Below are positions 16,389 to 18,090 of a DNA stretch of 18,090 bases, piece by piece. Origin of the DNA: Cudoniella acicularis (Eukaryota > Ascomycota > Leotiomycetes > Helotiales > Helotiaceae). The notes under the pieces are model-generated. The model was given only the letters and a program-made list of their open reading frames with translations. It had not been told where the DNA came from and did not search any database. The translations under genes and the position numbers were made by a program. How positions within the stretch are numbered: the stretch's first letter is position 1; each line of letters begins with the position of its first letter. The stretch is taken from NCBI GenBank assembly GCA_013054445.1, contig JAAMPI010001188.1:1-18090 (forward strand). Reading direction: 5' to 3'.

Positions 16389-16982
16389 ACCACAATCGTT
16401 AACATATTCTGAGATTCGAAGCATGCTCCGAGATATTCCTGGCAATTTCCCGTTGTGAAATGTAATCCAGGTTTAACAACTGCTCTAGCAATGCCAAGTC
16501 CCTGAAATGGCTCATAATCAAGGCCGAAAGACCATAACGGATAAGGGAGGTGAGGGGGGGGGAGGGAATGAAAAGCAGCTGGTAATCAAATAGTTCATCC
16601 TCGTTGCCGGGTTCTGCTCTAGTAATACAGGGAGCGATCAAGGAGTTAAAGCAAAGAGAAGTTAGGTCGTATTCAAAGTTATTCCTAGAGTTAAATCATT
16701 ACCTCTATTCCAGATCAAAGTTCATTTCTTGTTCAGAAAAAATGCTGAGAATGCAACGAGACACTACAAGAATCGGGGTTTCCTCATCGGATCTTTCAGT
16801 TCACTTGTTCCTTATTTCAAGAGTAGTCTCGACAAAGTGGACATTTTTCTGGCCTGACAATACATACACTCTATCTGCGTGGCTTAGAAGCAGAAATTCC
16901 CTGTGCCATGTTTTTCCACCACTTTGATCAACCAAGTCCAAATTGGTGTCTCGATCCATGCCCTCAGCTTCTACGTACAAGC
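16389..16982. other. Intergenic region, no gene recognised
   Basis: About 590 bp between the convergent cupin and aldo/keto reductase genes. Short open frames exist on both strands, but none has a recognisable domain, splice signals or a good start. A purine-rich run lies at 16544-16568. It probably holds the two 3' untranslated regions. Confidence 0.5.
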
Positions 16983-18090
16983 TTATGTGTCCGTTGGGAA
17001 GACCTCAGGGTAGCGGGCGCCTGCGGGGGTGAATTTGGCCAAGATAGTGTCGATCTCTGCCATTTCTTTATCCGTAAGATCAAGCTGTCTGCTATTCTCT
17101 TCGACTCGGTCCTTAGTTGTAGCACCAGGGATTGGGATAATAGTGGGCATGCCAGGACGTCTCGATAGTGCCCTCGTCCAATTGATGGCGAGCTGAGCTG
17201 TGGTGCAGCCCTTCTTCTTGGCGATCTCCTCGGCCTTTTCAACCAGCTGTACATTGATATCGAAGTTCTCCTTCTGGAAGCGAGGAAAGTTCATCTGGAG
17301 TAGTAGTGAATCCTTTGGAATGTCTTCGAACTTCTTGAATTGGCCGGTTAACATGCCTCGACCAATTGGTGAGTAGGCGACGAGTGGAATCCCGTATTGG
17401 GCACATGCCGCTGCAACGCCGTTTTCCAACACATGGGTGGCAAATCTGTTATTACGTGGTAAGCAAGGATTCAGCGGTGCCACAGCATCTGTTAGGGTAG
17501 CTTACAGTGATAGTTCGACCTCTACAGCGACGATATTGGCATGTTTGACAGCTTCGTGAATTGTCTCTGCTCTGACTTCTGAAAGGGAAATTCCACCAAG
17601 CTTGCCGGTGCCGATATACTCCTTTTGGAGAACACCAAAGGTAACTTCCATAGGGACTTTGGCATCATTACGACCGAATTCGAAGATATCGAGCTTTTTA
17701 CGGCCCTTAAGCTGTGCAAGACAACTGTCTAGGGTATAGCGTGTATTTTCGGGTGAGGCATCCAGTTGGTGGGTCTTTGGATTCAGGCCACCCTTGATAC
17801 TGATAACGACGTTGTCAGCGTCCTCGGGGTACTTCTCAAAGTATCTCTCCAGAAGGACCAGACTATTGTAATCTGGTCCTCCGTAGAAATCGCCGCCATT
17901 CCAAAGGTTGGCTGTTAGAGGAAGAATTAGTCAACTCAGCAGCGAGAGAGAGAGGGGGGGGGATTTGGTGACATACCTCCATTCTTGAGTGCAGCGCGCA
18001 TAGTCTCGAAAGCCTGCTCCTGGGGGAGGTACTGAAACCAGCTCTCCAAGTCAATCCCATGAGGCCGAGACCGATAGGGCCGATTTTCTT
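16983..18090 (-). CDS. Aldo/keto reductase, pyridoxal-reductase-like (5' end beyond the right edge; apparent frameshift in exon 1)
   Basis: Three exons are visible: 18090-17977 (partial), 17911-17506 and 17445-16983. Introns are 17976-17912 (65 nt, donor GTATGT, acceptor ACAG) and 17505-17446 (60 nt, donor GTAAGC, CTAAC inside, acceptor ACAG). The order of motifs is that of the fungal AKR8-type family: KIGPIGLGLMGLTW, NLWNGGDFYGGPDYNSL (catalytic Tyr in FYG), VVISIKGGL (Lys), the strand LDIFEF, GKLGGISLSEV, VELSLFATHVLENGV across intron 2, IPLVAYSPIGRGMLTGQF, then IIPIPGATTKDRVEEN for cofactor binding. This predicts NADPH-dependent carbonyl reduction, such as of pyridoxal, in the cytosol. In exon 1 GLGLMGLTWR (to 18043) and PQEQAFETMRAALKNG (from about 18025) are in different frames with no possible intron between them. 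A one-base insertion or two-base loss is inferred, so the gene may be dead or the read faulty. Confidence 0.85.

Noticed and set aside
16399..16641. 80-codon minus-strand frame between cupin and aldo/keto reductase
   Set aside because: It has a plausible amino-acid composition, but no domain that I recognise, no good start and no splice signals. A gene relic cannot be excluded or supported.
16604..16927. 107-codon plus-strand frame
   Set aside because: It has no recognisable family and a low-complexity mix of residues, and lies in the shared 3' region of two convergent genes.

Overview
The window looks like the nuclear genome of a filamentous ascomycete (Pezizomycotina). The genes on the right have short introns of 60-70 bp with GTAAG/GTATGT-type donors, CTAAC/CTGAC-like branch points and AG acceptors. 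A central AT-rich block looks mutated by repeat-induced point mutation (RIP). A solo LTR and fungal secondary-metabolism-type enzymes are also present. No rRNA, tRNA or CRISPR was seen.

Left part (1-11570): three genes form the most unusual unit. A ComEC-type metallo-beta-lactamase-fold protein (minus strand, cut by the left edge) is divergent from a 1360-residue protein, called protein A here (1459-5541). Protein A is followed in tandem by an 1817-residue protein, protein B (6117-11570). Both giant genes are single uninterrupted reading frames. Both carry conserved motifs that I recall, without having checked, from pairs of very large uncharacterised bacterial proteins. Protein B ends in a six-repeat beta-propeller-like, possibly lectin-like, domain. 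Protein A is flanked by two diverged inverted copies of a roughly 110-bp element. I cannot assign a function. This is the best candidate in the window for an undescribed system, possibly acquired from bacteria.

Middle (11571-13826): an orphan promoter and a secretion-signal-like gene start (11826) run into about 2 kb of TpA-rich, CpA/TpG-poor DNA. Inside it lies a 228-bp solo LTR (12386-12613) with a perfect 5-bp target duplication. The LTR has escaped RIP, so it probably arrived later.

Right part (13827-18090): a decayed oxidative gene group. It holds a paxM-like FAD monooxygenase remnant (internal deletion, frameshift, 3' end cut at the AT-rich junction), a divergent cupin gene with a one-base frameshift, and an aldo/keto reductase with an apparent frameshift near its 5' end, cut by the right edge. 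Together they look like the remains of a small metabolic cluster beside a repeat island.
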